Shown here piece after piece: positions 44,322 through 57,500 of a stretch of 64,000 nucleotides of DNA. The notes under the pieces were generated by a model. It searched no databases, was not told the origin of the DNA, and saw only the letters and a program-made list of their open reading frames with translations. How positions within the stretch are numbered: the first letter of the stretch is position 1; the number at the start of each line of letters is the position of its first letter. The translations under genes were made by a program, and so were the position numbers. Source of the stretch: Platerodrilus igneus (lineage: Eukaryota; Arthropoda; Insecta; Coleoptera; Lycidae); contig JARFIW010000500.1 in NCBI GenBank assembly GCA_036346225.1, positions 4,092,001 through 4,156,000 on the forward strand, written 5' to 3'.

Positions 44322-44770
44322 CTAAAAGATGTTGCCCCACAGTGGTTTATTAATCATCTTTTGAGTATAAACACCGTGCATTATTCTGATCAAAGGTAGA
44401 CTGAATGGCATTACACTTCCCCCTCTTAAAGCTGTTCTATCCCATATCGTTGGGTTACATATCCACTTTTTAGTAGCCATCCAAGTTTGAGAATCATCAC
44501 CCACCGTCAAAGTTGATCTAGGATGTCGTCAATTCTTGGAAGTGGGTAGCTATCCTTATCAGTCACCTCGTTCATCGTCTGTAGTTCGCACAAAATCTTG
44601 TCATCCTAGTCATCTCCTTAACAAGCAAAACGGACGGTGCCCAAGAGCTATCTGAGGGCTCAATTGCTTTTTACCCTTCCATATCTCCAATTAGTTTCTC
44701 GACCTCGTCGCGTTTGGCCACGAGAGTCCTCTCGACTGCTGTCTTATTACCATATTCTATGCTTAAAGTG
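44322..44770 (-). pseudogene. Gypsy reverse transcriptase fragment
   Basis: In shifting frames, near 44720-44640 it reads VEKLIGDMEG, AIEPSDSSWAPSVLLVKEM and RFCANYRR. Near 44560 a DSYPLPRIDD-like block follows, and near 44430 DRTAL...VMPF. This is the standard Ty3/Gypsy RT order (I.PS.SPW..P.V.V.KKDG, R.C.DYR.LN, D.YPLP.ID, GLxxAP). The YxDD region is absent. Confidence 0.75.
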
Positions 44771-44779
44771 TGCGGTCTT

Positions 44780-45073
44780 GCCTAATCAGGGGGATCCGTG
44801 ATTTAGTTGATTCGCATGTGACTACTAAGTCCAAGGCCCCAGTTTCGATTCTCGACACGTGCCGCTTGAAAAATGTTCCGCGAGCATTTTTCACGAAAAT
44901 ACGATCTAGTCCGGATGAGAGGTAAAATATAGGTCCCATGTGTGTGTTATCCGCACGCTAAAGATCCCTACCTTCTTGAATAGCAAAGGTTCGACAAAAT
45001 TCAAAATTTTGAGGTAAAAACTACTCATTTTCTGGCCAATGTAGTACCATAGGGTGGAGTGTTGGAAAATTAA
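44780..45073 (+). mobile_element. tRNA-derived SINE, second copy
   Basis: Same family as 41851-42145, with a diverged head (box B TTTCGATTCTCG) and the conserved AAATGTTCCGCGAGCATTTTT hairpin, GCACGCTAAAGATCCC and CAATGTAGTACC words. Probable target duplications are GTGTGCGGTCTT (44768-44779) and GTGTATGGTCTT (45074-45085). It is inserted in the Gypsy pol remnant. Confidence 0.8.
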
Positions 45074-45089
45074 GTGTATGGTCTTAATC

Positions 45090-45770
45090 GACCGTCGATA
45101 ACCGCAAGCGCGTGCGACTACCATCAGATCAAGTTTTTAAGTCCTGCCAGTTGTTGTTGTTCAAGATGTTGGCACGGTTTTGTCAACTGATCCAATAACT
45201 TTGTGGAGCATTCTTTGGTAGGTGATTCTTTTTCTGCATCGGCACATACCTTCACAAAAACGACTGAAGAACACCACCCAACGGTTGCATTGTTTTCAGC
45301 GTGATATCGTACTTATTGGCATTTAAAAGCCTAACAGGTACACCATCCATCACTTTGGTCAAAGCCTTCCCCACAAGCATGCATTTTCCAAGAGATTCGT
45401 CAGTAATCGGTTCAATAACGCGCAGAAAGTCCTCTCGAGGAGCACCGTTCAAGCGTCCTTCATCACATTTTTTGTTCTTCTAGGTAGGATAACGTTGTCC
45501 GTCAGTAAAACTCGCACAGACACATTATCTGCTTCACAAAACGGAACTTCCTCGTTTCCCGCTCTCTAGGAATTCTCTTTTATATTTACGTGCAATCCAT
45601 ACTGATTCAGTATATGCATTCCTAAGATAACATTTTTGGTGACGTTCACTATTACTACTTGATGGTCATATGTTTTACTATCCACTCCGCTTTTATATCT
45701 ATCATTCTGTGTGTTTGAATTTCCTCACCAGCCACGGTTCGAAGACGCTCCGTCGCCAATGACACTTTAC
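45090..45770 (-). pseudogene. Gypsy protease C-terminal part and protease-RT linker
   Basis: Minus strand: near 45660-45590 NVTKNVILGMHILNQYG, the second conserved block of retroviral-type aspartic proteases. 45452-45252 then contains CMLVGKALTKV and GVPVRLLNANKYDITL, matching the beta-rich linker typical between protease and RT in Gypsy elements. The Q-rich segment at about 45150 resembles the QQ...L..LL region preceding the RT. Confidence 0.7.
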
Positions 45771-46007
45771 CTTATATGTGATTTTCTAATGCTCCACCCG
45801 AAGGTACTACATTGGTCAGGAAGCGAGTTTTTTTTAACTGAAAAATTTGGAATTTTGCCGAACCCTTGCCGTTCCAGGCAAGGTAGGGATCTTTAACGTG
45901 CGTGACAACACATACACAGGACCTCCATTTTACCTCTCATCCGAACGAGGGTGTATTTTTGTGAAAAATACTCGCCTAACATTTTTCAAGCGGACCGTGT
46001 CGGGATG
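45771..46007 (-). mobile_element. tRNA-derived SINE, third copy, 5'-truncated
   Basis: Inverted relative to the other two copies and lacking the tRNA head; it ends at the CGGTTCGCTTG-equivalent region. Exact 13-bp target duplications ATGACACTTTACC lie at 45758-45770 and 46008-46020. It splits the Gypsy protease coding region, and host reading resumes across the duplication. Confidence 0.85.
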
Positions 46008-46112
46008 ATGACACTTTACCACGGTCACGCACTACATGCAGATTAGCAGTTGTCCCTCCAGTAGCAACCAAGAATGTCCTACATATAGGTAGGGTAGATA
46101 CCTTGAGGGGTT
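46008..46112 (-). pseudogene. Gypsy aspartic protease, N-terminal piece
   Basis: Minus strand reads RTFLVATGGTTANL. The family has [LV][LIV]DTGA[TS] at this place, so the catalytic aspartate is replaced by alanine in this frame and the copy is inactive. Continues beyond the SINE at 45758. Confidence 0.65.
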
Positions 46113-47846
46113 CAGTGGATCCTTTAAAAATTGAGATAAGCTTTGCACTTGAGTAGTGTGGAAAGGCGGTTTTGAAAGTAACAGAATCGCTGACTGTACT
46201 TTCGAACTAACTTGATTTGTACATCACGCGGGAGCATAAAAGTGGTCGTGAGATGAGACCACCAAAGGAAAAAGAGGGAAGGGGAATACCACTGTATCAA
46301 AGAATACGCACAAGATAAACCTAAATGGTAAGAGGCAGAAACCTTTAGGATATGACTAACTTCAACAGCAGTAAATTACCTTAGTTAAATCTGAAACTTA
46401 AAAATACATACAAGAAAAATCAAAACTGAGATCACTGATTGCGCTCCAGAATATACATAAAACGATATTTAAGTAATAATTCATTTTGGAACCATTCACA
46501 TAAACTTACTTTCTTGCGAGGAATTCTTGTACGTCATATACTTGAAATTTTCTAAGAAACATTCCTTGCATTTGAAGAAATTTAGATTGTACTACGATGT
46601 TCTTCTCTAATTCTCAAGTACGTCATTTATTTTTAACCTCTAGACATAAAAAGAAGTATTGTTCAATTTAAACTTCTAATGAGTACTTAAGGTTTTTTTT
46701 TATAATCACAACATATTTACAATAAGAGAAAAATGCTTTATTCGAGTTTGACTTTACTCAAAATGTATCAAAGATAATTTATAATTAATTAAAGTTAATG
46801 AATTTTCTAATTTACAGATCTGGCAATTAGAGTATATAAAATATGACATAGTTGTGCATACTGTCTGTTTAAAAAATTATACATAAACAGTAACATCAAG
46901 ACTAGTATGCTACCTGTATAATTATATCCTTGAACTATCAACAAGTCAAAAATATAATAATTGCCATCTGCATTACTGCACTAACTTGAAATTTGTTTTA
47001 ATAAAATTCTTAATACTTTGGTTTTAAAACATTACCTTATTTAAACACCAATAAAATATATAAGACGTTTGCTTTAAATTTTAATAACGAAACACAAAAC
47101 AACAATCACCAATTTTATCTACTACTAATGAGTTAGTAAATTTGAAAATCTTATTATGAAATATTCATATATACTAAATAAAGGCAAGTGTTTACCTCAA
47201 TGAGTTCAGTACATTAGATACAAAAATTACTTGGGTATGTTCATCAGGACAAAGCACTGGATGACCTCGGGTATCGTAAAAGTAAGAACAGCTGTCCACC
47301 CAATCAGCAAATAATACGTGTTTCCATTACAAATTTAATCAAACCTTGTTCTTGCATTTCAAAATTTCATATTCATAAATTAATTACTGTGTGTGAACCA
47401 AACAATTCATCATGCCCCAACTTAAAATGGCCGACCATTCTTGAACCAGCAATAATCAGGAATCCAACTACCTACAATTATTGGGAACATCGTGTTTGAC
47501 CGAAAAAATAGTCATTCGGCGACTCTAAGCCACCCGTCTTAAAACCATTTTCTCGATTTATTGTTGCACCAATATCATAGGAAAGAATCAAATGAACTTG
47601 TCCATCTCATACAACTGGAACTACAATCTAATCCGCGCTCATGTTATTTGTTGCATGACGAGAACAACTTATACACCAATAAGCACACATTAACCTTGAA
47701 TATCTTAAATACAATTACTAAAGGAGTGTATGGAAATAATTAAAGGTATATCTACATCGATGATAATTCACTTTCTCAAACAAATATCTGGGCGTTTGTA
47801 ATTGGTTTATAAACGAAAAGGGAATATTACATATAGTATTTATATA

Positions 47847-47888
<42 letters not shown>

Positions 47889-49136
47889 AAAAAAATACAT
47901 AAAGACAATTATTTCTCATGAAACATCCTTGATGATAATTTACTTAACTACACGCACTACCTAATACTACAACCTTATACATTAAGCTTAGACTACATTT
48001 TTTAAATATAATTATTAGTAAAGCTACTTTTAAAAATTTAGTTAACTTTCATTCTAATCAACGATACTGCGGGTAGAAATTTTCAGCATATGAAGGTTAA
48101 TGAGCTTCGCAAAACATAACGACTACTAAGGATAATTTACAAATACGCCACCGAGGTACCATCACCCAATCAAGTTTCACTAAAATTCATTCTTCATTAT
48201 ACCACTACACAAAACTTCCTTCTAAACATCAACATAACTCATTAACTTAGCGAATCAGTAGCTCAAAAATATCTCAGCACACGAATACTTCACGCTTAAT
48301 TTACTCTTTTAAAAATTACACAAAAAAACTGCATCATCTTCAAAAGAACTCTTCCTTAATAGTCGCATCTTATATAGTCTTTGACTGTATTTCCACTTAC
48401 ATGACATGTATTAAGGTTAGATCTTTTTAAACATTTATCAGAACGACGATACTTCTACATGGGTTTTCAAAGTATGTCTGAATTTCCAATAAAGCAGTTC
48501 TAAATTTTTTTAATTACAATTCTTTTTAATATTACTATAAATAGTACGTTACTTATGCGCACTCACAGCCTTTAAGGTCTTACCGTCTCTGTGTCGTCAT
48601 ATCACAACCAAATTTATAATGGATTTTTTCTTTTGTGATTGACGTTCTTTATTTATATCTTTTGGTCATGTGACCCATTCCGCTAATCACAAGCATAGTA
48701 GATTTCATTAGCTTGCACGCATCACAAGGTTAGACACTTAAATCAGTTTTTGTTATCGACATCATTGAGTGAATATTATTTTAGATCTAAATTTAAATTA
48801 TTTAGGAAAATTTTGAGTTACTAGCAATTTATATTCCTTACCAAAATTCTTTAAGTTTTAAAATATAGCAACACTTTCGGTTTGAAACCTTTTATAAACA
48901 AACATATTTTCTAGCCATCTAATTCAAAATTTTATATGTTTAAAGGATGTTATGTATAAGTTTATTTAGAGTACTATTTTTTGGTGTTTTATAATGTTAC
49001 CAAAACTAGGACTTGATGATATATTAAAGTGTAGTCAATGTAGTAGACTATAGATTTCAAAGTGCTAATATTTTTTTATTGATACTCTTTTTGATTAATA
49101 GAGAAACTAAACTCTACATGTTGTTACGTAATTCTT
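46113..49136. other. AT-rich sequence without recognised genes
   Basis: It would be the gag region of the Gypsy element if that element extended to the primer-binding-like site at 49150, but no gag motif is seen. It contains a dinucleotide (AT)n run at 47849-47884. Confidence 0.4.
47849..47884. repeat. (TA)n microsatellite
   Basis: About 18 uninterrupted TA dinucleotides. Confidence 0.95.
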
Positions 49137-49139
49137 GGG

Positions 49140-49162
49140 CAGCCACGTTGGGCGCCAATATT
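49140..49162 (-). other. Possible retroelement primer-binding site
   Basis: The minus strand reads TTGGCGCCCAACGTGGCTG. TGGCGCCCAACGTGG is familiar as a tRNA primer-binding site just inside the 5' LTR of Gypsy-type elements. The orientation agrees with the minus-strand Gypsy remnant at 44.3-46.1 kb, but no LTR edges were defined. Confidence 0.35.
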
Positions 49163-50030
49163 TATGCTACGTTGTTCTCGTAGCCGTGCGTAACCCCAAG
49201 AAATCACGGAATGACCGGGCTCAATCGGAGATTGGGGGGGGGGTGTAGGAAGCAAACTGACATATAATGTATACGGCGGTAAGGAGTTAGTGACGGTACC
49301 TGTAAGAAAAGTAGTTAAGCAAACCTGAAAAACAAACGATTAAGCATAAATTATTCAGTACTTTGTAGATGTAAGAAAACTGTTTTGGATAAACTATATA
49401 TTATAATCACGATAAAAGCATTACAAAAAAAATTTTGATTACAAAGTGAGGGAATATTGGGGAGTAGCAGAAACGTTTCCTCACACACCAATTAAACATC
49501 AATTAGACAAAATGTCAACAAATGATAAATAGATAAGACACAATTGATATGAGTACTCTAGTAGTATTAGTTTTTTTCTCTCTCTTTTTTTTTTAAAAGC
49601 ATGCAGTTCTATTGCAAAAGGTCTCAGAACGACGAAGATATGGCAAAAACAACGGGTAGATATTTAAAGTAATACTAAGTAGGAAATAGTTCAACTTACA
49701 GAAAGTCCTTCAGTAACGCTTCCTTGCAATTGAAGTGTGGGATTCACGATGTCCTGCACTAACGAAGCACTTCACCCTTGACTGTGAGGATGTTGATGGA
49801 TTTTCTTACACTCTACACTAAATCACACATACGTATTTCACTGGTGTTAGCAGAAGACAGTATCAGCGGGTGGAACTATGTAGTATTGATAAATTCTTGT
49901 TAATTCTATTTCCTGAGACAATAATTCCGAAATAGTTTGTAACACAAATTGTAAAAAAAAAATGATAATAAAAATTTAGGATCACGGCTTTCAAAGCACG
50001 AGGGAATGCATTAAACCAACAGCAAACGTG
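49163..50030. other. No recognised gene
   Basis: If the site at 49150 is a primer-binding site, a 5' LTR should lie in 49163 onward. The segment has a G run (49230-49238) and a pyrimidine run (49570-49595) but no clear LTR ends. Confidence 0.3.
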
Positions 50031-50048
50031 AGGTGTTTTATTTGCTAC

Positions 50049-50297
50049 CTATGGTGACAAAGAAAAATCTAATGTTTTTAAATAACGAAATTTGCGCAAA
50101 CAACGATCTATTTTAGACTCGTTGGGGTTAGAAAATTCAGAACCTACAGTATCAACTGTCTTTACATGTGAATTAGATGCCTGTTTATCATAAGCAACCT
50201 GTTTTTCTACTAACCCCGCTACAACTGTATCACCATTTGTTTGTTTTGAAGCACTCAGCTTAGAACTGTACTTGGATAATCCAAAGTATGCACCAGT
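50049..50297 (-). CDS. Candidate terminal exon of unknown gene
   Basis: On the minus strand an open frame of 82 codons plus stop follows a plausible 3' splice site (pyrimidine-rich TTCTTTTTATCAG ending at 50298). It includes SKLSASKQTNGDTVVAGL and SKIDRCLRKFRYLKTL. An AATAAA lies 8 bases after the TAG stop (about 50035). Composition is more protein-like than neighbouring frames. The open frame actually extends to 50357, so an unspliced frame or chance cannot be excluded. No family is recognised. Confidence 0.3.
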   Translation of the reverse strand, partial: TGAYFGLSKYSSKLSASKQTNGDTVVAGLVEKQVAYDKQASNSHVKTVDTVGSEFSNPNESKIDRCLRKFRYLKTLDFSLSP

Positions 50298-50299
50298 CT

Positions 50300-53200
50300 G
50301 ATAAAAAGAACCACGAAAAACTAGATCGCACACATCGTTCAAATATAAAACGACCAATCAACAAAAAAACACAATTGGTGAAGCGACGCGTATCACTAAA
50401 GTAAATGTTCCGTAAAACAAGCACGTGTGGTCGAGTCCAATACGTTAGCCTATAAAGCATACTTCTTTCAAAAAGCAATCAGAACTACACTGCTTACAGT
50501 TAAAATACTATTTTTAAAGCAAAAAGGAAAACGTAATTAATATATAGCAACCAAGAACAAACTACAACTGCTAATCTGGTTATAAAATAATTGTTACTAT
50601 CACCTCTTATCGGCTATTAACATAAGGAACGTGAATACAGCAATCATATCTACAACTAATTACAGTTGTTTATCATTTCCGATAAATTGGAAAGTAATTT
50701 ACGAGTAATCCAATTTACAATTAAACTATCTTTTAAAATTAATACACGCAAGTTAAATTGCATACAATCTGAAAACTAGGCGGAAGTATTTACTTTATAC
50801 AAACAGCAATCCAAACGATGTATTTTGAGGACGCAACCAGAATGGGAGCGTAACAATGTGATGCTTATAGTTCAGATCTGCCAAAATTGACTGTAAGTGT
50901 TTTGAACATAAATTATTATAAGTTAATAACATGCATAACGTATTCCTATTCTACCAAAAATGTTTCATCTATTCTTATTGTAAATACTTTAAAACATGCT
51001 TTTATTTGAAGAGAAATAGAAACATAATTTTCGTTATTGAATCTTACGATTTCAGTGTAACCATGCTAAAAATATTGTTCACACATGTCGATAAAATTTT
51101 CAACAAATGTTTTAAGTTGTACGACAAAAACATTATACTAAAAGTGATGAGTAATTATTCCCATAACAAGTAAAACGTCCATGTTGGTATGAGTTCAAGT
51201 ATTCATGGTCTACATACTTACACTTTATATTTCCTTTTTCTTTAGATAGAAATATTTTTATTTAAGACTTATAGAATAATGTTAGCGTGTCTATGGGCAC
51301 GCTTTCTTGCAGGTTCCTCAACACAAGATTATTCACCGTTTAGTTCTTACACTTTCTGGGCGGTATTCTTAGTTAACATTTGTTAAGTGTAGTGGCGCTT
51401 AAAGGAAATTCGTCCCCCGCCCCGCTAGTCTCATCACACTCCGCTAAAATTAGAGTTCAAAGTTAATCCGCAAGTCTCCTCAAAGTCTTTTATTACGGAT
51501 TAAAGTTTCATTTTTTAATACAATCATACCCATACAAGTTTTCAAACCGACCTCCAGTTTGCCGCAAAGAAAATTGTAACATCAGCGCGCAACGCCCGGA
51601 TTTCGAAAATTTACTACACCCTGACAGTGCTTGGGGTTGAAAGGAATATGCGTAATTGTTTTCGACTAACCAGAGAATGGCTACGTAAAAGCGAGTGGTT
51701 TGCAAGTTAAAAGCAACAAGCGACCATCTTTTATACTGAAAGTGTCTTCCTTATCTTAAGAAATGTGGCAGAAGTGCTTTGGTGCGGTAAAATTTTTCCG
51801 TTGATTTCCTACCTCAATCCTTCCGTATATTATGTGTTCATGTTAAATGTTTTAGGTAAGCAAGAAAATCCGCCAACAAATCTGCTATAGAAGAGGACTT
51901 AGATCCCGACCCGGAATACATACACAACAATACCGTGAGTATTTTAGCTTTGCCAAATGTCGTAATACACAGGATTCATTAATTGGCTTTACTTTAGAAC
52001 TTAAACATTTAGACGGTCTTAAGGTAAGCAGAGTAAAATTAATTTTCATGCTCATTTTGTAAAACGACTAAATTACTATCGTTTTAAAAATTTTTACAAT
52101 ACTATTACGCCCTCCGGGCGAGCACGCACTCTACTACTGTATTGTACCTTTTTGTATTGTAATATACCAATATTCAGAAATGGATGTGGAAAAATGAGTA
52201 CATTTTTATAAAATGATCGAATTACTGTGACACACATTTTGCAACAAAAAAAAACCCTTGACCGATAAGTATTCAGTTGCATTAAATGGCACTCGTAATC
52301 AACATAATGAATGAAATTTGAAGGCCATAGGAGATGGATAAAGTTCACACAGTAGAAAAATATTATAATTCTTTGATAGCAAAGACCCTGCATCATTAAA
52401 TGAGAGATTACAACTGACGACATCAGTATGAATTTTTGTATGTAATGGTTGGATTAATATCATGAGCGCTATATTCAATTTAACTAACATCAAATATGTT
52501 TCTTTTCAAGCCATAATTTCTGGATATGCTTTTCCAAACTTACACTCTCTAAAAGTCAGTATGTATACGAGATTATAGTAAAATTATAACCTATACACCA
52601 ACACTTCTATGTCCACTTGTTACGTACAGTTTTAGCCTCAGAAAATCTAGCCGCTAAAAATTCTGTTTCGAGAAAGTACCAAAAACCTAGACCATATTAA
52701 CAAAAATTGTTGTCGACTAACTCAGTGGGGTGGGTGGTGTGTGTTTGAAGAGGGTCCTAGAATGCTGTCGTGTGTGACATACGTTTTAATCAGGACTTAA
52801 TTTGGACGCCACCTAAACTCGTAATATGGAACTTCTAAGAAGAAGCCCCAAAACTAATAACAAGAGAATGCCAAAACCTAAGATCAAGAAAGTTATTCTG
52901 GTCAAAAATTCACATGAGAACTAATAAAGTGCACTAATGCCAAAATCCAACCTGAAATAAACGATGTAATAAGGACACTGATATATCTACTTGGTAACTG
53001 CTAGGTGAAAGAAAGAGTTCCAAAATTAAATGTTAAATTATCTGAATATTAATTACGTCTCAAAGTAATTGCAATGCAATTTATTAAAATAAAACTGAAC
53101 TATGATTTTCACATTAGTTATGAAAAGCACCGATATAAGACTATTATACAATTATGTTTTCATCACAAGTACATATAAATATTATTAAATAAAAGAAATA

Positions 53201-54345
53201 ACTAAATATATGACAAAATTACTATCTAAATTCTTAATCTAATCGCAAAAATGTACTATAGTTTGTCAGTTCATGTAATTAATTAGAAATATTATTCTTT
53301 TAAAATTAATCGGTGGTTATAGTTTCACAGGTTTTCATAAATACCTGTCGACTTGGATACCACTAAAATCCATTATTTCCAGGGACTTCAGAAGAAAGTA
53401 GTTGTTCTAAATGTGCTTTTGTCCAACATGAAGTTGTCAATATAACCGTACCAAGGTGTTCCTAAACATAAAAATAACCAACCTGGTAAGGTATTATCCG
53501 AACTTTATCGACTGCTTGCAGTCTGTTTGATACCTGTTCTTCAAGGTAAACTAATCTACTCAATTTACACGTTGTTTATTTGGATGGTAATTACGAGGTG
53601 CTCTACAAAGCATTGACCTTTTTTCGATAAAACAATTCGGGATACCTACTGCAGAAATCTAATTGATTAATTAGGTCTGTAAATTGAAATACGTTGCGTT
53701 TTTTTCTATCAAAATAAATTTACATAAAATTAACTTAGAGAAAGCTTAACTAGAACCAAAGAAAGGTGCTTTTTATTTTCTTGACTCAGCACAATTTCGA
53801 ATGTTAACGTCTTCATGCCTAGACGATTAGATCATAAGCGCCAGGTTATATATTTATAATCAAAACAAATGAATCATAAAACTAATAGTTTTGAATACAA
53901 AGTTACGTTGCTGATATCATTTCTAACCTATAAAACCGCCATAATGACAACTTTGAGTATGAACAGTATATGATACAGAAATAATTCTTTTCTAGTTCAA
54001 GAATGCATGTAACCTAAAACTATATTTCTTAAAGGAAACAACATAATACTATTGGTGAGATTTACTAATAGAGAAACTATTGAAATATGATTCTCAGTAT
54101 TTCTAGGAACGTAACACGCTCTTGTTATTGTTTAACTTGGTTAAAAGAATTATTTGTACGAATTGAGATTCTTCGCGTTTTGTACTAGATTTTTTTTTAT
54201 TTTGCAGTTGTAAGCCGAAATTCTTTATTATTCCTTATAAAATTAGATTTCTAAAAAGTAAGATTGTGCATTAAAGATAACCTCAAGTAAAAAGTACAAT
54301 ATTACATGTTTATACTAGCGCTTGAAATCATATATAATGACAACA
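50300..54345. other. AT-rich sequence without recognised genes
   Basis: Short frames only. A less AT-rich patch at 51390-51720 (with CCCCCGCCCCGC near 51413) has a 65-codon minus-strand frame without motifs. Confidence 0.4.
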
Positions 54346-54349
54346 CAAA

Positions 54350-54560
54350 GAGTAAATCCTTGCTCTTGTGATCTATGGGCCTAGCTCGTAGGCAACTACA
54401 AAGTAGGTACGGGTTAGATTCCTGCTATGGCAAGAATTCTTCTATGAACTAGTTCTTGTCTAACTTTTGGTACGTGATGTCACTAGATACTAGATGAAAT
54501 CTATATGATCTTAGGAGTTAGTGCTCCGTCGTGTGTAAAAAAAGACAACAAACATAAATA
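54350..54560 (+). mobile_element. Possible tRNA-derived SINE (different family)
   Basis: A box A-like TAGCTCGTAGG (54382-54392) and a box B-like GGGTTAGATTCC (54411-54422) are about 20 bases apart rather than the usual 30-40. A short unrelated body and an A-rich end (GTGTGTAAAAAAAGACAAC) follow. There is no second copy in the window. Confidence 0.35.
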
Positions 54561-57500
54561 GTGGGTCTTATTTTGCGTTAAAATATTAAAATACGCAGAA
54601 AATTATATTCCAATTCACTCCAATATTCTGGATTGTTTCAACGTTTTAGGAAAACATTTCAATTATGAATTGTATATATGAAATCCACTGTGGAGTCGAA
54701 TAACTAACGAAATTTATTACAGATTTTCTTTTTAATGAAATTATGGAAATAGACTGTACAAAGTATGTGCTGACGTTTAGTATGGTGAGTTGCCTATTTA
54801 TTGTTACAGGATTTCAAACTGTTTTTTCGAAAGTTTGCAAAATCTGCTAAAGACGCGTTATCATTGTAAGACTGAAAATATTTGATACATATATGACCCT
54901 TCAGTGTTTGGGCGAAAAGAGCTTCTTCAACGTTTTAAAATTTCAAGTATTATTTTATACAACTAAATTATTGATATACATTGAATATTTTTCTATTAAT
55001 TATCTATAGTTTCCATTTCTAAGATTGTTTCTTATTTGCTTAAAGTATTTACCATGAGCATCGTTACGTGAAATGCAAGATTTACTATTCGTGTATAGGA
55101 ATCAAAAAGCTCCTTTCATTTAAGTCCTAGTACGTGTCTTGAAAGTAATTAGCGATATAAAAATCCGTCGAGACAAAGTAACAAATGAAAGTGCGACGGC
55201 ATAGCTTCTTCTGTAATTAGCAAGGGACGACGATGGAGAAAAAGTGACACTTCGCATGCAGGGCTTTCGCAATTAAAAAACAGGATACGAAGCGAATCTT
55301 CTTCTTGTAAAAAGAACCTGTTTTCCCGGACACAATCAAAATTACCCTTCGAGAAATGCCAGCTCTCCAAGTAATTTTAAAAATGGAGCTTTTCTTAATT
55401 ACAAAAAGTCTAATTAAAGAAAAAACTGCGCAGTGACGTTAATTGATTTGGTAACAAGTAAAAGTGCGACAGTTATAATTATTTCTTGCAGAAAAAAGGT
55501 CTCGCATTGTTTTAGTTGACAAATATAAGATTCGTGATGTTATAAGAGTTGCGAATAATTTATACTAGTGTTGCGTCTTTAAAATAAGCATAAATCTTAA
55601 TTTTTCATTAAATGCGTAGAACGAAATATCTCAGAAGAGTGCATCAATATTGTATTCGCCTTAACCCCTTCTAAGCTGTAACGCCTTTGGAGTAACGGAC
55701 GTTATTAATTGCCGGCGTGGCTTACCAGTAAATTATTTACTAATTAGACAAGGCGGAGGGTAATAATTTTATGCTTTCAACAACCTTGCGGTTTATATGA
55801 AATACACCAAGTTGCGTTGTTTCTACGTCAAGGGCTTCAAACTCCAGGATTTTGTAATATAAAGTTTTGAGCATTCACTTCAGGAAAATGTTTGCCACGA
55901 TTAAAATATCTATATATTACCGTAAACTCCAACTATTTACACATCCAAGGATAACTCTGTCACCCATCTTGTTGTTTAGTATTTAATTTTTTACTTAACT
56001 CAGGTTTATGTTTCGACTTTTTTCAAATACTTCGCCTTTGTCTTACGCAACTTATTCAAAAGTTGTAAGTAAGCACATACAAATAAACTCCTCGTTTACA
56101 ACTACACGGTAATTTCATGATCCAGCAACTGAAAATGCAGTAAAAATCGATTTATTGAGCGTCAATTTTCTTCTGTTTTTGAATTCGTAGTTGTAGAATC
56201 TCCTTCCTAAATAGAAGAAACCACTTCTACGTCTATTCAGTGAGTAGAACACAAATTCTCTCCAACTTAATTGGTAAATATTAAATCTCATAAAAATGTT
56301 AGCAATACAAATATTCATTCAAGCAACTAAGTAAGCAGAGAAAAGCAAATCTCATACAATTTTCAAATTTCTCCAATATATCAATTTACATTACCGTATC
56401 TACAAATAATTATCCCACAGGGTCCGAGTACTCTTACCTAGGACTATTACTTTAAAAAAATCCCCCTGAATCAAAACTCTTGTATTGCTCTTTGTAATAA
56501 ATTATTTCCTAAATAGATATTAAATTCTTCTTACTCTTCTTTGGAAATTAAAACCACCCAAAGACAATTAAGAAGAATACAAAATAAGCCAAAACAAACA
56601 TATAGGAAGATATTAAATTAACGAAATCTTACAACTACACAATATCATCGTATAATTATTAAAGATACTATGCACATTTCTAATTGTCTTTTATAGAAAT
56701 CCTAAAACTTATAAACTAATCTTACCTAGATTACAGCAATCTTGAATAATATCCAGATAAAGTTTGGCAATATATGCGTTATTCTCAAGAATTGAAATAC
56801 AAATAATGTTACATAATTGACATCCAGTTTAAATCCAAAACCGAAATTTATACAAATTTCATTTCAGTTGCTCAAATCCAATTAGTTTAAAACAATTACT
56901 TTTAGTAAACGTATTAATTTTTTAAGAAGTGACTCAGTACTGTTATTTTTAAATTTCTATTGTAATAATAAAAATCATTTAGAGTAAAATTTTTAATATC
57001 TATAGGGGTATCTACAATTACTTTGGGTGGTATAATAAGAGCCCTATTATCTTGCTTTACCAAAAATAATTCAAACAAGGGAACTTTATTAACGATTTGA
57101 ATCGGCTAATTACACTTAATTTCACTTTTAAACATTTAATTTTTAATTTTTACTCAAATGTACCACTTTATGTATTTTCATTCTACTGGCTCACTGAAAA
57201 ACCAATAATCATCTTCTCTTAGTATATCTACTGTTATTTATAAATAATAGTTCCGATAACTGAGCATGAGCATTTGTTTAAAGAATTTTCACGCTACGAC
57301 TCTTGCTGGACTTGCAGAATTGCACGTACACTGCGTCCAATGAGCTCTTTACATTTTAAATATACAAAATTCTAGTCGCTGATTGGTTTAAATATTGCTA
57401 GTTCGACGTCATTCTCATAGGTATAATAATGCTTGTATTGAATTAATTTTGTAATCACCAAATGTAAATAACAGTTTTGCTTTGAAAACGTCTTTTATCA

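Larger units (their letters stand above)
44321..46112 (-). mobile_element. Decayed Gypsy-type LTR retrotransposon (protease to RT)
   Basis: In minus-strand order: aspartic protease pieces (about 46105-45480), a post-protease linker (45452-45090), then reverse transcriptase pieces (about 44770-44322). Two SINEs interrupt it (45771-46007 and 44780-45073). Gag, integrase and clear LTRs were not found. Many stops and frameshifts are present. Confidence 0.75.

Noticed and set aside
47718..47900. Minus-strand frame with repeated YI
   Set aside because: Caused by the (TA)n microsatellite.
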